From Bhargavaea massiliensis (GTDB lineage: Bacteria > Bacillota > Bacilli > Bacillales_A > Planococcaceae), in contig NZ_JAHBCJ010000007.1 in assembly GCF_018390575.1 (NCBI RefSeq), forward strand, positions 1-64,000: DNA of 64,000 bases. Reading direction: 5' to 3'. Below, in pieces: positions 52,801 through 61,714 of this stretch (the stretch's first letter is position 1; the number at the start of each line of letters is the position of its first letter). The position numbers and the translations under genes are program-made. Below the pieces are notes generated by a model. The model had not been told where the DNA came from and searched no databases. It was given only the letters and a program-made list of their open reading frames with translations.

Positions 52801-54054
52801 ATGAAACTGGCACGAAATATCATCATTGCCCTGATTGCCGGTGTCATCGTCGGTCTTGCACTTAACTTGTTCGCTCCGAATGTGTTTGGTCCGGTAGACA
52901 CGTACTTGTTCGGTCCGCTTGGTACCATCTTCCTGAACCTGATGAAGATGCTCGTTGTTCCTGTCGTGTTTGTCGCAATCGCGCTTGGAACCGCGGGAAT
53001 CGGTGATCCAAAGAAACTGGGCCGGATCGGCGGAAAGACACTCGGATTTTTCCTGATCACGACTGCTGTGGCTATCGTGATTGCCCTGGCCTTGGCGCTT
53101 GTCCTGAAACCTGGATTGGCGGGTGACTTCGACACGGCCGGCATCAGCTATGAGGCCCAGGAAGCGCCGCCTGTCATGGATACGCTTCTCGGCATCATCC
53201 CGACCAACCCGATCGCAGCGATGGCTGAAGGGAACATGCTCCAGCTGATCTTCTTCTCGGCATTGGTCGGTTTCGGCATCGCCATGCTCGGCAAAAAAGT
53301 GGAGCGGGTCACGGAAGTGCTTGAACAAGCCAATGAGCTGATCATGTACCTTATCACGTTTGTCATGAAGTTTGCGCCTTACGGGGCATTTGGCCTGATC
53401 GCGTCCGCGGTCGGAAGCCAGGGCTTCGATGCCATCCAGGCGATGGGGATGTACATGGGAGTGGTCCTTGGTGCGCTGCTGATCCACACTCTGGTCGTGT
53501 ACGGAGGCGCAGTTTCCCTGATGGGTAAACGGAGCCCGGTCTGGTTCTTCAAGAATTTCTTCCCGGCTCAGGTTGTGGCGTTCAGTACGGCAAGTTCTGC
53601 TGCCACGCTCCCGGTATCCATGAAGACGGCGCAGGAGCGGCTGAAGGTACCGGAGTCAATCAGTTCCTTTACCCAGTCGCTCGGAGCCACGATCAACATG
53701 GACGGCACTGCGATCATGCAGGGGGCTGCGGTGGTCTTTATCGCCCAGGCGTACGGCATTGACCTGTCGATGGGCGCTCTTCTGACGGTTGTGCTGACCG
53801 CGGTGCTTGCGAGCATCGGGACGGCAGCGGTGCCGGGTGCCGGCCTCATTATGCTGGCGATGGTCCTGACGTCTGTCGGCCTGCCGGTTGAAGGAATCGC
53901 GCTTGTCCTCGGGGTCGACCGTCTGCTCGATATGGTGCGCACAGCCGTCAACATCACTGGAGACGCCGCCGCCGCGGTCGTCATCTCCCAGTCGGAAGGC
54001 GTGCTCGGCGAGCCGGACGCGGAGGGCGTTCCGGCCGAAACAGAAACAGCCTGA
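52801..54054 (+). CDS. Dicarboxylate/amino acid:cation symporter (DAACS family)
   Basis: Trimeric-type secondary carrier of 417 residues with eight helices and two hairpins. It has the Ser-rich HP1 motif STASSAATLPVS, the helix-7 motif NMDGTA, and HP2 with ASIGTAAVPGAG, followed by VDRLLDMVRTAVNITGD (Asp/Arg/Asn/Asp substrate residues). The group covers GltP/GltT glutamate-aspartate carriers and DctP-like dicarboxylate carriers; a cre site at its promoter suits a carbon-source carrier. AAGGAGGG precedes the ATG. Confidence 0.9.
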   Translation: MKLARNIIIALIAGVIVGLALNLFAPNVFGPVDTYLFGPLGTIFLNLMKMLVVPVVFVAIALGTAGIGDPKKLGRIGGKTLGFFLITTAVAIVIALALALVLKPGLAGDFDTAGISYEAQEAPPVMDTLLGIIPTNPIAAMAEGNMLQLIFFSALVGFGIAMLGKKVERVTEVLEQANELIMYLITFVMKFAPYGAFGLIASAVGSQGFDAIQAMGMYMGVVLGALLIHTLVVYGGAVSLMGKRSPVWFFKNFFPAQVVAFSTASSAATLPVSMKTAQERLKVPESISSFTQSLGATINMDGTAIMQGAAVVFIAQAYGIDLSMGALLTVVLTAVLASIGTAAVPGAGLIMLAMVLTSVGLPVEGIALVLGVDRLLDMVRTAVNITGDAAAAVVISQSEGVLGEPDAEGVPAETETA

Positions 54055-54063
54055 TCATGAACG

Positions 54064-54111
54064 ATGAAAAAACCGCAGTAGCCTTCTTAACCAGGCCGCT
54101 GCGGTTTTTCA
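54064..54111. terminator. Bidirectional terminator between the symporter and S1C protease genes
   Basis: AAAAAACCGCAG pairs with CTGCGGTTTTTC, with an imperfect inner stem, between two convergent genes. Confidence 0.8.
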
Positions 54112-55182
54112 TTCGTTATTCTGGCGCTGCCGGTACAGCTCGTCCACAGGAACGAACAAACCGACAGTGCCTTCTTCTTCATGGTTGAGCGTCGCAAAGA
54201 CGATGCCGACAACCAGGCCGTCCGAATCAAGGACAGGGCTTCCGCTGTTCCCGCGGTAGACAGGCGCCTCCATCATGATGACCGGCTCATCCAGGCCGCT
54301 GACCTGCACCGGACCGATCACATTGCCTTTGTTCGCCACGCCCCGGAAGCTGAGCGGATTCCCGATAAAGGTGACCGGATCCCCTTCCTGCAGGCGGTAG
54401 GCGTCTGCCAGCTCAAGGGAAGGGAGCCCGGATTCATCTTCTGCTTCCAGCACGGCCATATCGGATTCCGGATAAGATTCCGTCACATCCGCCATGAAGC
54501 GCCGGTCGTCTGAAAGGACGACTGATACCCGGTCGTAGCCTTCGATCACGTGATGGTTCGTCAGGATGGTCCCGTCTTCGGAAATGATAAAGCCCGTCCC
54601 GGAGCCGTCCGGCGTGACGACGGAGACGACGGATTCCTTCTGTGCCTGCACGGTCTCCTGCTGGGAAAGCTGGGAGGACGTGCGCAGGAAGTCAACCGCG
54701 GACAGCGGGAACAGTTCCAGGACAAAGGCGAAAGTGCTGACGACCATCGTAAGCGCGATGATCCAGATCATCGCCTTCGTGCCGAAAGACGGTCCGCGGC
54801 GCGGGGCTTCCTCTGTCTGTTCCTTCAGCAATGCCTCGCGCTGGGCTTCCAGGACGAGCCGCCGGATCTCTTCGTCTTCCGGATCTTCCGGTTTTTTCGG
54901 GTCTGCCAAAGGCAGTTGCTGGTCAGCAGGATCATCATAATTATAATAACCATCTTCTCCGGGGTCCTCTTCCTCCTCGAGGACATCGCCTTCCGCGATG
55001 GCATCCCATACGACCCAGTCGTCGGGCTCCCAGATGTCTTCCTCGTATGGATCGCTTTTATCATCCAGTTCCTCATCAAAGGCCCTGTCCCGGGAATCGT
55101 CCTTTCCCGAGAGGCGGGCGTCTTTCTTTTCTTCCGGCTCCAGTTCACCGTGCCGGCCGTCCAATCGGTCCAATCCATCCAC
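54109..55182 (-). CDS. Membrane-anchored trypsin-like serine protease (S1C)
   Basis: HtrA-related protease of 357 residues without a PDZ domain. Residues 1-130 are strongly acidic and probably disordered in the cytoplasm; one membrane helix spans about 136-158; the protease domain follows outside. The triad is readable: H211 in LTNHHVIEG, D241 in ESDMAVL and S313 in GNSGSPV (Ser in place of the usual second Gly after the nucleophile). Missing PDZ and the long acidic head set it apart from classic HtrA/YyxA. It probably acts on envelope proteins. Opposite to and sharing a terminator with the symporter gene. Confidence 0.83.
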   Translation of the reverse strand: MDGLDRLDGRHGELEPEEKKDARLSGKDDSRDRAFDEELDDKSDPYEEDIWEPDDWVVWDAIAEGDVLEEEEDPGEDGYYNYDDPADQQLPLADPKKPEDPEDEEIRRLVLEAQREALLKEQTEEAPRRGPSFGTKAMIWIIALTMVVSTFAFVLELFPLSAVDFLRTSSQLSQQETVQAQKESVVSVVTPDGSGTGFIISEDGTILTNHHVIEGYDRVSVVLSDDRRFMADVTESYPESDMAVLEAEDESGLPSLELADAYRLQEGDPVTFIGNPLSFRGVANKGNVIGPVQVSGLDEPVIMMEAPVYRGNSGSPVLDSDGLVVGIVFATLNHEEEGTVGLFVPVDELYRQRQNNE

Positions 55183-55267
55183 ACCCTCAAATTTCTGTTG
55201 TCTTCATTATACAGGAGGGTGGGGGTGTTTGCTGAACGGAGAGAAGGGAGGGGCTGCCAACCTGTGA

Positions 55268-55300
55268 TTAAAAAAAGACGGCTGCAGGAAGCAGCCGCCT
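55268..55300 (-). terminator. Terminator after the 83-residue membrane gene
   Basis: GGCTGC AGGAA GCAGCC with flanking pairs, followed on the minus strand by TTTTTT. Confidence 0.75.
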
Positions 55301-55310
55301 GTCTGGGTGA

Positions 55311-55562
55311 TCAGGTTAAAATCCTAAGTTTTCTGAGGAGGCAAAACAGCGCTTTTAATAGGATAGCAAGCGCCAGAAGGACCACCAGAATCACCAAGAT
55401 AATCAGCAGGATCACCCAGCCCCCTGTAATTGCCGCCAATCCCAGAAGGAAAGGCACAAGGAAGAACAGCCCGAGCAGTACGAGCCCTGCCAAGACGCCG
55501 GCCAGCAAGCACCAGACATCTTTACAACTGGAACAGGAATTTGGATTTGGATAGGTTGCCAT
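55311..55562 (-). CDS. Small Cys-containing membrane protein, unknown function
   Basis: An 83-residue protein. The N terminus ATYPNPNSCSSCKDVWC has three Cys including a CSSC pair, followed by two long hydrophobic helices (about 20-45 and 48-70) and a basic tail. The ATG at 55562 has AAGGAGGTGA nine bases upstream. The frame is open a little further but without another site. The CxxC next to the membrane suggests metal or disulfide chemistry, which is only a guess. Confidence 0.7.
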   Translation of the reverse strand: MATYPNPNSCSSCKDVWCLLAGVLAGLVLLGLFFLVPFLLGLAAITGGWVILLIILVILVVLLALAILLKALFCLLRKLRILT

Positions 55563-55693
55563 GATTTTCACCTCCTTATCAACCACAGTCTATTCCGGTT
55601 TTTTTCCGGCACCGGGGCGATTGAAGGGGAAGCAGCTCGTATTGGAGAAAGATTATGTGAGATTGGAGTCTGTTTAGGGAGAGGGGATGCGAG

Positions 55694-56206
55694 ATGGGGA
55701 CGGGTAGAGAAACAGAGAGAATCATCCGCAAGTTCGGTGCGTATTCAGACTGGCTGGAAGGGGTCAAAGCTATTGAGCCGCAGCTCTTGAAACAGCCGAT
55801 AATGGAAGGGACATGGTCAGCACACGAAATCATTGCGCATATTCTAAAATGGGATGAGCATTTGTCAGAGCAGGTGATTCCGGCAGTGCTGAGGGGAGAT
55901 GGGATGAAGTTTCCGGAATTCGGGCCATTCAATGAAAGTGCCGCGGCTTACGCGCAGAAAGTAACGCCTGCAAATATAATTGCCGAGACACAGGATATTC
56001 GTAATCAGCTGGTTTCCCGTCTGATAGAATTGCCGGAGCAAGTGCTGGAAAGACCAGCAGCATCCAATGGGGAACCCCATTGTCCTCATACAGGCCGGCC
56101 ATACTCGCTCATTACCATCATCGGGGACTTTATCGATCACGACCACCATCATCGGAAACAGATAGATGACTTTCTCGGAGACACACAAAAACACCCCGTC
56201 AGCTGA
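55694..56206 (+). CDS. DinB-family four-helix metal protein
   Basis: DinB/YfiT-like protein of 170 residues. GTWSAHEIIAHILKWDEH holds the first metal His and HDHHHRKQI the last two, the usual three-His site of the fold. Members include thiol-dependent transferases such as bacillithiol S-transferases, and many of unknown role. GGGG seven bases upstream marks the start. It is convergent with the large catalase gene and shares a terminator. Confidence 0.82.
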   Translation: MGTGRETERIIRKFGAYSDWLEGVKAIEPQLLKQPIMEGTWSAHEIIAHILKWDEHLSEQVIPAVLRGDGMKFPEFGPFNESAAAYAQKVTPANIIAETQDIRNQLVSRLIELPEQVLERPAASNGEPHCPHTGRPYSLITIIGDFIDHDHHHRKQIDDFLGDTQKHPVS

Positions 56207-56225
56207 ATTCAGAGGGCGGGGTGTC
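56187..56225. terminator. Terminator between the DinB and catalase genes
   Basis: ACACCCCGTCAGCTGAATTC pairs with its partner ending GGCGGGGTGT (imperfect in the middle); A-run on the left serves the minus-strand catalase. Confidence 0.7.
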
Positions 56226-56242
56226 CATCATCATTTAGGTAT

Positions 56243-58306
56243 TCACACGATCACTCTTTCCCAAAACCGGTGGGCAGCGATCGCTTCCACGAATTCTTCG
56301 GTAAATTCCGCGATATCTGTTCCGGCAATGACGCCGGGCTTGCCATCGAGATGGTTGACTGTCAGCCAACTGATTCCTTCGCCGGTGGCGCCAATCGGCT
56401 TATAGTGTGAAAAGGCCTCGTCGATAAAATAGGCGGCATCTTTGTTGAACTTTTTATTCTGGCGGCTCCCCCTGATCATGTAGACCGCATCGAATAACAC
56501 CGATTTCGCAGTCAGGAAGGTGTGCTGCGCTTTTACCGTTACGCCGTTCGTGCCCTGTACAGTCCCGATCGTTTCACTGATGATCTCGGGCATAATGCCT
56601 TCGGAGCTCAGCCTTTTCAGCACATACTTCACTTCTGGACCGTTGAATCCGGCGGTCAGGATAACGGCGACTTTACGGGTCTCAGCGGTTTTCGGCGTGT
56701 TTTCCTGGCTGAGGGCAGGGGAAGATTTGGTGACACCCGAACCGCCCCCTTCAGGTGGCGCCGCTCCGATGTTAACTGCAAACGCGGTTGCCAATTCCAC
56801 GCTCACATTTGCAAACATATCGACCACCTGCTGTTTGACCGACTGGCTTTTGACTTTTCCGAGCTCGAAGCTGAACGCTTCGATGATATGCGCTTTTTCA
56901 TGATTGGTCATGCTGTTCCAGAAAAGCGTCGCCTGTGAAAAGTGATCTCCGAAACTTTCGCTGCGTGCCCGGATTTTACGGCCTTCCACTTTTTCCTGAT
57001 AGGTGGCATAACCGCCTTGCTCCGGGGGAACAGGCGATGGGGTGTTGCCGGCCAGGGAATTCCGGTGATAACTCACTTTCCCGAGATTGATTGTCTGGCG
57101 GTGATAGCCTTCCCGCTGATTGTTATGAAACGGCACAACCGGCCGGTTGATCGGAATCTCATGGAAGTTCGGTCCGCCAAGGCGGATTAACTGAGTGTCC
57201 GTGTACGAAAACAGACGCCCCTGCAATAGCGGGTCATTGGTGAAATCGATTCCTGGCACGACATTGCCCACATGAAACGCCACCTGCTCTGTTTCGGCAA
57301 AGAAATTGTCCACATTCCGATTCAGGGTCATTTTACCGATGATGGTCACCGGAATGTCTTCTTCCGGCCAGATCTTGGTCGGATCCAGGATGTCGAACCC
57401 GAGGCTGAATTCATCTTCTTCGGCAAGAATCTGGACACCAAGTTCATATTCCGGATAGAACCCTTGTTCAATCGCATTCCATAGATCGTTGCGGTGGTAG
57501 TCGGGATCGATGCCCATCAATTTATGGGCTTCATCCCAAACGAGAGAATGGGTACCCAGTGCAGGCTTCCAATGGAATTTCACAAAATGGGCTTTTCCCT
57601 TATCATTGACAAAGCGGAACGCATGGACCCCGAAACCTTCCATCATCCGGAAGCTTCTGGGAATGGCCCGGTCCGACATGATCCACATGATCATATGGGC
57701 GGATTCCTGGTTATTGGCGACAAAGTCCCAAAATGTATCATGCGCTGTGGACGCTTGCGGGATATCGTTGTCCGGTTCGGGTTTGAAGGAATGCACAACA
57801 TCGGGGAATTTAATGGCATCCTGGATGAAGAAAACAGGGATGTTATTGGCAACCAGGTCGTAGTTGCCTTCCTCCGTATAAAATTTCGTTGCAAACCCTC
57901 TGGCATCGCGGGCAGTGTCCGCAGAGCCGCGGGAGCCGTTTACCGTAGAAAACCGGACGAATACAGGGGTCTTCTTGGAAGTGTCCTGCAGGAATTTCGC
58001 GCTTGTATACTTTTTCATGTTGTTGTAGAGCTGAAACTCTCCATGCGCCGCAAAGCCTCGAGCATGGACCACCCGCTCCGGAATCCGTTCGTGGTCAAAG
58101 TGCGTCAGCTTTTCACGGAAATGGAAGTCTTCCATGAGCGTCGGTCCCCGGGCACCCGCTTTCAGGGAAAATTCATCTTCTGACATTTTTAATCCCTGGT
58201 TGGTCGTCAGTGCCTTGCCTTTGTCATCCGTTCGGAATAACTCCAATTGCTTGTCTTTGCTGTTTTGCTCTTGGCTGCGATTGCGCTCATCTTGACGATC
58301 ATCCAT
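56243..58306 (-). CDS. katE: Large-subunit catalase (HPII/KatE type)
   Basis: Monofunctional heme catalase of 687 residues, the large-subunit clade. The core has RVVHARGFAAHGEF with the catalytic His, FVRFSTVNGSRGSADTARD in part, and LFSYTDTQLIRLGGPNF with the proximal heme Tyr. After about residue 540 follows the extra flavodoxin/DJ-1-like domain (KVAVILTAGFNGPEV, VLFDAVYMI) that marks this clade. An acidic leader of about 45 residues precedes the core. The 21-bp repeat array lies 100-185 bp upstream of its start. No PerR-like box was found there, so control differs from katA. Confidence 0.93.
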   Translation of the reverse strand: MDDRQDERNRSQEQNSKDKQLELFRTDDKGKALTTNQGLKMSEDEFSLKAGARGPTLMEDFHFREKLTHFDHERIPERVVHARGFAAHGEFQLYNNMKKYTSAKFLQDTSKKTPVFVRFSTVNGSRGSADTARDARGFATKFYTEEGNYDLVANNIPVFFIQDAIKFPDVVHSFKPEPDNDIPQASTAHDTFWDFVANNQESAHMIMWIMSDRAIPRSFRMMEGFGVHAFRFVNDKGKAHFVKFHWKPALGTHSLVWDEAHKLMGIDPDYHRNDLWNAIEQGFYPEYELGVQILAEEDEFSLGFDILDPTKIWPEEDIPVTIIGKMTLNRNVDNFFAETEQVAFHVGNVVPGIDFTNDPLLQGRLFSYTDTQLIRLGGPNFHEIPINRPVVPFHNNQREGYHRQTINLGKVSYHRNSLAGNTPSPVPPEQGGYATYQEKVEGRKIRARSESFGDHFSQATLFWNSMTNHEKAHIIEAFSFELGKVKSQSVKQQVVDMFANVSVELATAFAVNIGAAPPEGGGSGVTKSSPALSQENTPKTAETRKVAVILTAGFNGPEVKYVLKRLSSEGIMPEIISETIGTVQGTNGVTVKAQHTFLTAKSVLFDAVYMIRGSRQNKKFNKDAAYFIDEAFSHYKPIGATGEGISWLTVNHLDGKPGVIAGTDIAEFTEEFVEAIAAHRFWERVIV

Positions 58307-58406
58307 AAGAATCCCCCCTCATCGTTAAAAGATATGTATGACATGCCGAAATTATTGAAACGTTTTACGGCGACTTCCCGTTCCCCACATTCAAGGAAGT
58401 CGGGTC

Positions 58407-58490
58407 GAATCGTCATTCTCGGAGAGGGAATCATCATTCTCAGGAGCCGAATCGTCATTCTCGGAGACCGAATCATCATTCTCAGGTGCG
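58407..58490. repeat. 21-bp repeat array, 4 units, upstream of katE
   Basis: GAATCRTCATTCTC starts at 58407, 58428, 58449 and 58470, exactly 21 bp apart. Units alternate GAATCGTCATTCTCGG and GAATCATCATTCTCAG, giving a 42-bp super-period. Core and period match the array at 321-545. Non-coding. Confidence 0.93.
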
Positions 58491-58505
58491 CGTTCATGTG
58501 CAGAT

Positions 58506-58543
58506 TACAAAAACACCCTCTCCGCCGTTTTAGGGAGAGGGTG
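58506..58543 (-). terminator. Terminator of the S-box ABC transporter operon
   Basis: CACCCTCTCC pairs with GGGAGAGGGTG around GCCGTTTTA; on the minus strand it is followed by TTTTTG. It ends the operon beyond the ATPase gene. Confidence 0.85.
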
Positions 58544-58554
58544 CAGTAATGGGA

Positions 58555-59310
58555 TCAGATCGAGTAGTTGTATTCCTCCGGCAGGACCCTGCGGAGGAAC
58601 TGTTTGGTCCGTTCCTCTTTTGGCCGTCCGAAGATTTCATCGGGAGTGCCGGATTCCACGACGACTCCGCCGTCCATAAAAATCACTTTGTTCGCTACAT
58701 CCCGCGCAAACTGCATCTCATGGGTGACGACGAGCATCGTCGTGCCTTCGGCGGCGATCTGGCGCATGACGCCGAGTACTTCGCCGACCAGTTCCGGGTC
58801 GAGCGCGGAAGTCGGTTCGTCGAACAGGATGATTTCCGGATTCAGCGCCACTGCGCGGGCAATGCCGACGCGCTGCTGCTGGCCGCCGGAAAGCTGGGAA
58901 GGGTAGGCGTCATATTTGTCGGATAGCCCGACTTTATTCAGTGCCTGCCTGGCTGTTTCCTGGGCTTTCTTTTTTGGGATTCTGCGTCCGGTGATGAGGC
59001 CTTCCGCCACGTTTTCGATCGCTGTTTTATTGTTGAACAGATTATAGTTCTGGAAGACGAACGCCGTTTTCTGCCGGACCGAATGGACTTCTTTTTTTGA
59101 GGCTGAGCGGAGGTCTACCTGCATGCCGCCGATCCTGGCTGTGCCTGCATCCGCCCGCTCCAGGAAGTTGATGCACCGCAGCAATGTCGTCTTCCCGGAT
59201 CCGCTGGGCCCCAAAATGACGACGACATCACCTTTACCGACCTCGAGATCCACCCCCTTCAGGATCTCCAGGGGCCCGAATGATTTATGGATACCGGTAA
59301 TTTCAAGCAT
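58555..59310 (-). CDS. Polar amino acid ABC transporter ATP-binding protein
   Basis: ABC ATPase of 251 residues with Walker [10 protein letters not shown] (about 34-42), signature [14 protein letters not shown] and Walker [13 protein letters not shown]. It belongs to the GlnQ/TcyN/YxeO group that energises uptake of polar or sulfur amino acids. It is the last gene of an operon running from the acyl-CoA-dehydrogenase-like gene, under a SAM riboswitch, so a sulfur-containing substrate is likely. Confidence 0.92.
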   Translation of the reverse strand: MLEITGIHKSFGPLEILKGVDLEVGKGDVVVILGPSGSGKTTLLRCINFLERADAGTARIGGMQVDLRSASKKEVHSVRQKTAFVFQNYNLFNNKTAIENVAEGLITGRRIPKKKAQETARQALNKVGLSDKYDAYPSQLSGGQQQRVGIARAVALNPEIILFDEPTSALDPELVGEVLGVMRQIAAEGTTMLVVTHEMQFARDVANKVIFMDGGVVVESGTPDEIFGRPKEERTKQFLRRVLPEEYNYSI

Positions 59311-59327
59311 GAGCGAAACTCCTTTCG

Positions 59328-60041
59328 TCAGGCATGCTGCACTTTATAGCGGGAAGCCCGCCGTTCATACCACTTAAATGCGAATTCAACGATGCTGCAC
59401 AAAATCAGATAGACCAGGAAAATATCGATGTATGCCTCAATATAGTTATAACCGGCGTTTGCCGCGACTTTGGCTTTTAATGTAATCTCCTGCAGGCTCA
59501 TCGCATACCCGAGGGAAGTCGCCTTGATCAGGTTGACAGTCGCTGTGGCGAGGTTCGGCAGCGCCGAAACGAGCGCCTGAGGGATGATGATCCGGCGGAA
59601 TGCCTGGAACGAAGTCAGTCCTACAGACTGGGCGGCTTCCAGCTGTCCCCGGTCGACCGTACCGAGCGAGGAGCGGAACACTTCCGATAAAACCGCCGTC
59701 GTGCTGAAGGAGAAGACGATAAACGCGTACCAGATCGGGTGGATGTCATAGACATTCGCCTGAATGTCATACCTCTCAAAAAGGGCCGTCAGGAGCAGCG
59801 GCACGCTCGCATACGTGATGAAAATCTGGACGATGATCGGCGTGCCCCTGACAAAGGACACATAGACCTTGGTGATCTGTCGGATGACGGGGATCTCATT
59901 AACCCGCGAAAGGGCGAGAAGAAAGCCCGCCGGTATGGCGGTGAGGAGCGCCACGGCCGTCACGAAAAGTGTGACGGGCACACCGGACAAAGCGACAAAG
60001 AACGTGTCAATCATGAATGGGATATTAAGTCCTTGCTGCAC
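59328..60041 (-). CDS. Polar amino acid ABC transporter permease 2
   Basis: Permease of 237 residues with five membrane helices and the EAA loop [22 protein letters not shown]. It follows a similar permease by 12 bp, so the two should form a heterodimer as in TcyL-TcyM. Part of the S-box-controlled operon. Confidence 0.9.
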   Translation of the reverse strand: MQQGLNIPFMIDTFFVALSGVPVTLFVTAVALLTAIPAGFLLALSRVNEIPVIRQITKVYVSFVRGTPIIVQIFITYASVPLLLTALFERYDIQANVYDIHPIWYAFIVFSFSTTAVLSEVFRSSLGTVDRGQLEAAQSVGLTSFQAFRRIIIPQALVSALPNLATATVNLIKATSLGYAMSLQEITLKAKVAANAGYNYIEAYIDIFLVYLILCSIVEFAFKWYERRASRYKVQHA

Positions 60042-60053
60042 GGGTGCTCCTCC

Positions 60054-60764
60054 TTACGTAGTCTTGATGGAACGTTTGCCTTTGCTGAACAATCGCTCAA
60101 GCAGGCCGAAAAATTGCTCGATGAAGATGGACAGCCCCCAGTAGATGAGAGCAAGGGCGATAAAAACCTCAAGTGCATGGGCATTGTAGTTGGATGCGAT
60201 GATCAGGTTGGCCTTGCCGACAATATCGATCAGGCCGATCGTATAAGCGAGCGCACCTTCCTGCAGGAGGGCGAGCAGGCCGTTCGCGAAATTCGGCAGG
60301 GCGACGACAAAGGCTTGCGGAAACATGATCCGCCGGTAGGCCTGCATCGGTGTGAGGCCTACGCTGACTGCCGCCTCGAACTGTCCCCTCCCGACAGAGA
60401 GGTAAGCCGAGCGGATCACTTCCGACATGATTGCCGCAAACTGTAATGTGAACGTGATTACGACGAATACGGCAGTGTGCAGATCTTGCAGATACAGTCC
60501 GAACTGTCCGGCAAGAAACGGTACGCCGTAATAGACAAGAAACAGGAGGACAATCGATGGCGTACAGCGCATGATTGTCGTGTATCCTTCCGCGAAGGCT
60601 TTTGCCGGCCGGTTCCTTCCGAGCTTCATCGATGCAAGCAGCAGTCCCAGAAGCGTGCCGAACAAAACCGAGAGACCGGCGACCAGAAAGGTCACTTTGA
60701 GAAAGGGCAGGAGCGCGGGAATCGAGCTCCAGATATAAGAGGCATCAAAATACTTTTCCATCAT
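60054..60764 (-). CDS. Polar amino acid ABC transporter permease 1
   Basis: Permease of 236 residues with five membrane helices and the EAA loop FEAAVSVGLTPMQAYRRIMF. It is the first of two permeases and follows the binding-protein gene by 31 bp. Similarity is to TcyL/YxeN-type subunits. Confidence 0.9.
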   Translation of the reverse strand: MMEKYFDASYIWSSIPALLPFLKVTFLVAGLSVLFGTLLGLLLASMKLGRNRPAKAFAEGYTTIMRCTPSIVLLFLVYYGVPFLAGQFGLYLQDLHTAVFVVITFTLQFAAIMSEVIRSAYLSVGRGQFEAAVSVGLTPMQAYRRIMFPQAFVVALPNFANGLLALLQEGALAYTIGLIDIVGKANLIIASNYNAHALEVFIALALIYWGLSIFIEQFFGLLERLFSKGKRSIKTT

Positions 60765-60795
60765 CCCACTCCATATTCAAAGGTTGCGTGACCGC

Positions 60796-61647
60796 TCAGC
60801 GCTCGACCTCTTCAAGCACTTCGAACAGGTTGCGGCCGTAAAACTTCTCACTGAGTTCCTCGCGTTTTTTCTCGTCCGCAAGCTTTTTGATGGCTTCATC
60901 ATAGGCAGCCGCCAGTTCCTGCTCATTTTTATTAAAGAGCGGCCATGTCTTGATGACTGCGAATTCGTTGTAAACGACTTCGTCTTTCAGATGGTGATAA
61001 GGGCCGTCTTCTGCAGTGACCTGCTTTTCAAACGGTCCTTCGATCATGACGCCTCCGTCTACACGGCCTTCATTGACCCACTGGACCACGTCGACCGTGA
61101 AGGAATCGCCCGCTTCAAGTTTTACAGGATTATCCGGGTTTGCTGTGTTGTATTCTTCGATGACCGTGTACTGGGCGTTGTTCGCTGCAATCGGAGCAAG
61201 CGAGTAGCCGGCTGACGCAAAGTCTTCCAAGGACTTGATGTTCTCGTCTTCTTTCCGGAGGACGAGTCCTGCGCTGCTCAGGCCGAGAAACTCTTCCGGA
61301 TAAGTAAACTTCTTCGTTCGTTCTTCCGTCCAGAAGGCATTTTTCACGCCGGCCTGGAACTTGCCCTGCTCAACGCCGATCAGAAGATCATCGCTTGTTG
61401 TGCCGACAAATTCAAATTCATATTCCGGCAGCAGCTCATCGACCAGTTTCATCACTTCCACGTCATAGCCGGTCGCCTCACCGTTTTCGTCCAGCCAGGA
61501 CATCGGCTTTGACTGCTGGTCATAAGCGATCTTCACTTTGCGGACATCCTGATCACCTTCGGTTGCTTCTCCTGACCCGCACGCCGCCAGCATCACTGCC
61601 GCGGCCGTTCCCAACAATGCCATTTTCAATCCTTTTCCGATCGTCAT
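60796..61647 (-). CDS. Amino acid ABC transporter substrate-binding lipoprotein
   Basis: Extracellular solute-binding protein (family 3) anchored by a lipid. From the ATG at 61647 (AAGGGGG eight bases upstream) the protein has 283 residues with a lipobox LAAC at Cys23. The mature part shows VKIAYDQQSKPMSWLDENGE and GYDVEVMKLVDELLPEYEFE, typical of polar amino acid binders. The frame extends upstream to 61767 without a ribosome binding site. The SAM-riboswitch operon suggests cystine or another sulfur amino acid derivative as ligand. Confidence 0.88.
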   Translation of the reverse strand: MTIGKGLKMALLGTAAAVMLAACGSGEATEGDQDVRKVKIAYDQQSKPMSWLDENGEATGYDVEVMKLVDELLPEYEFEFVGTTSDDLLIGVEQGKFQAGVKNAFWTEERTKKFTYPEEFLGLSSAGLVLRKEDENIKSLEDFASAGYSLAPIAANNAQYTVIEEYNTANPDNPVKLEAGDSFTVDVVQWVNEGRVDGGVMIEGPFEKQVTAEDGPYHHLKDEVVYNEFAVIKTWPLFNKNEQELAAAYDEAIKKLADEKKREELSEKFYGRNLFEVLEEVER

Positions 61648-61714
61648 TTTCATTTCCCCCTTGGTTTTGTTTTGCCGCTCCGTGAGCGGAAGTTGTTCAG
61701 CATGTGCCGGTCGT

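Noticed and set aside
58307-58400. Sigma-B promoter for katE
   Set aside because: GTTTCA is present but no GGGTAT-like -10 follows at the right distance, so the case is too weak.
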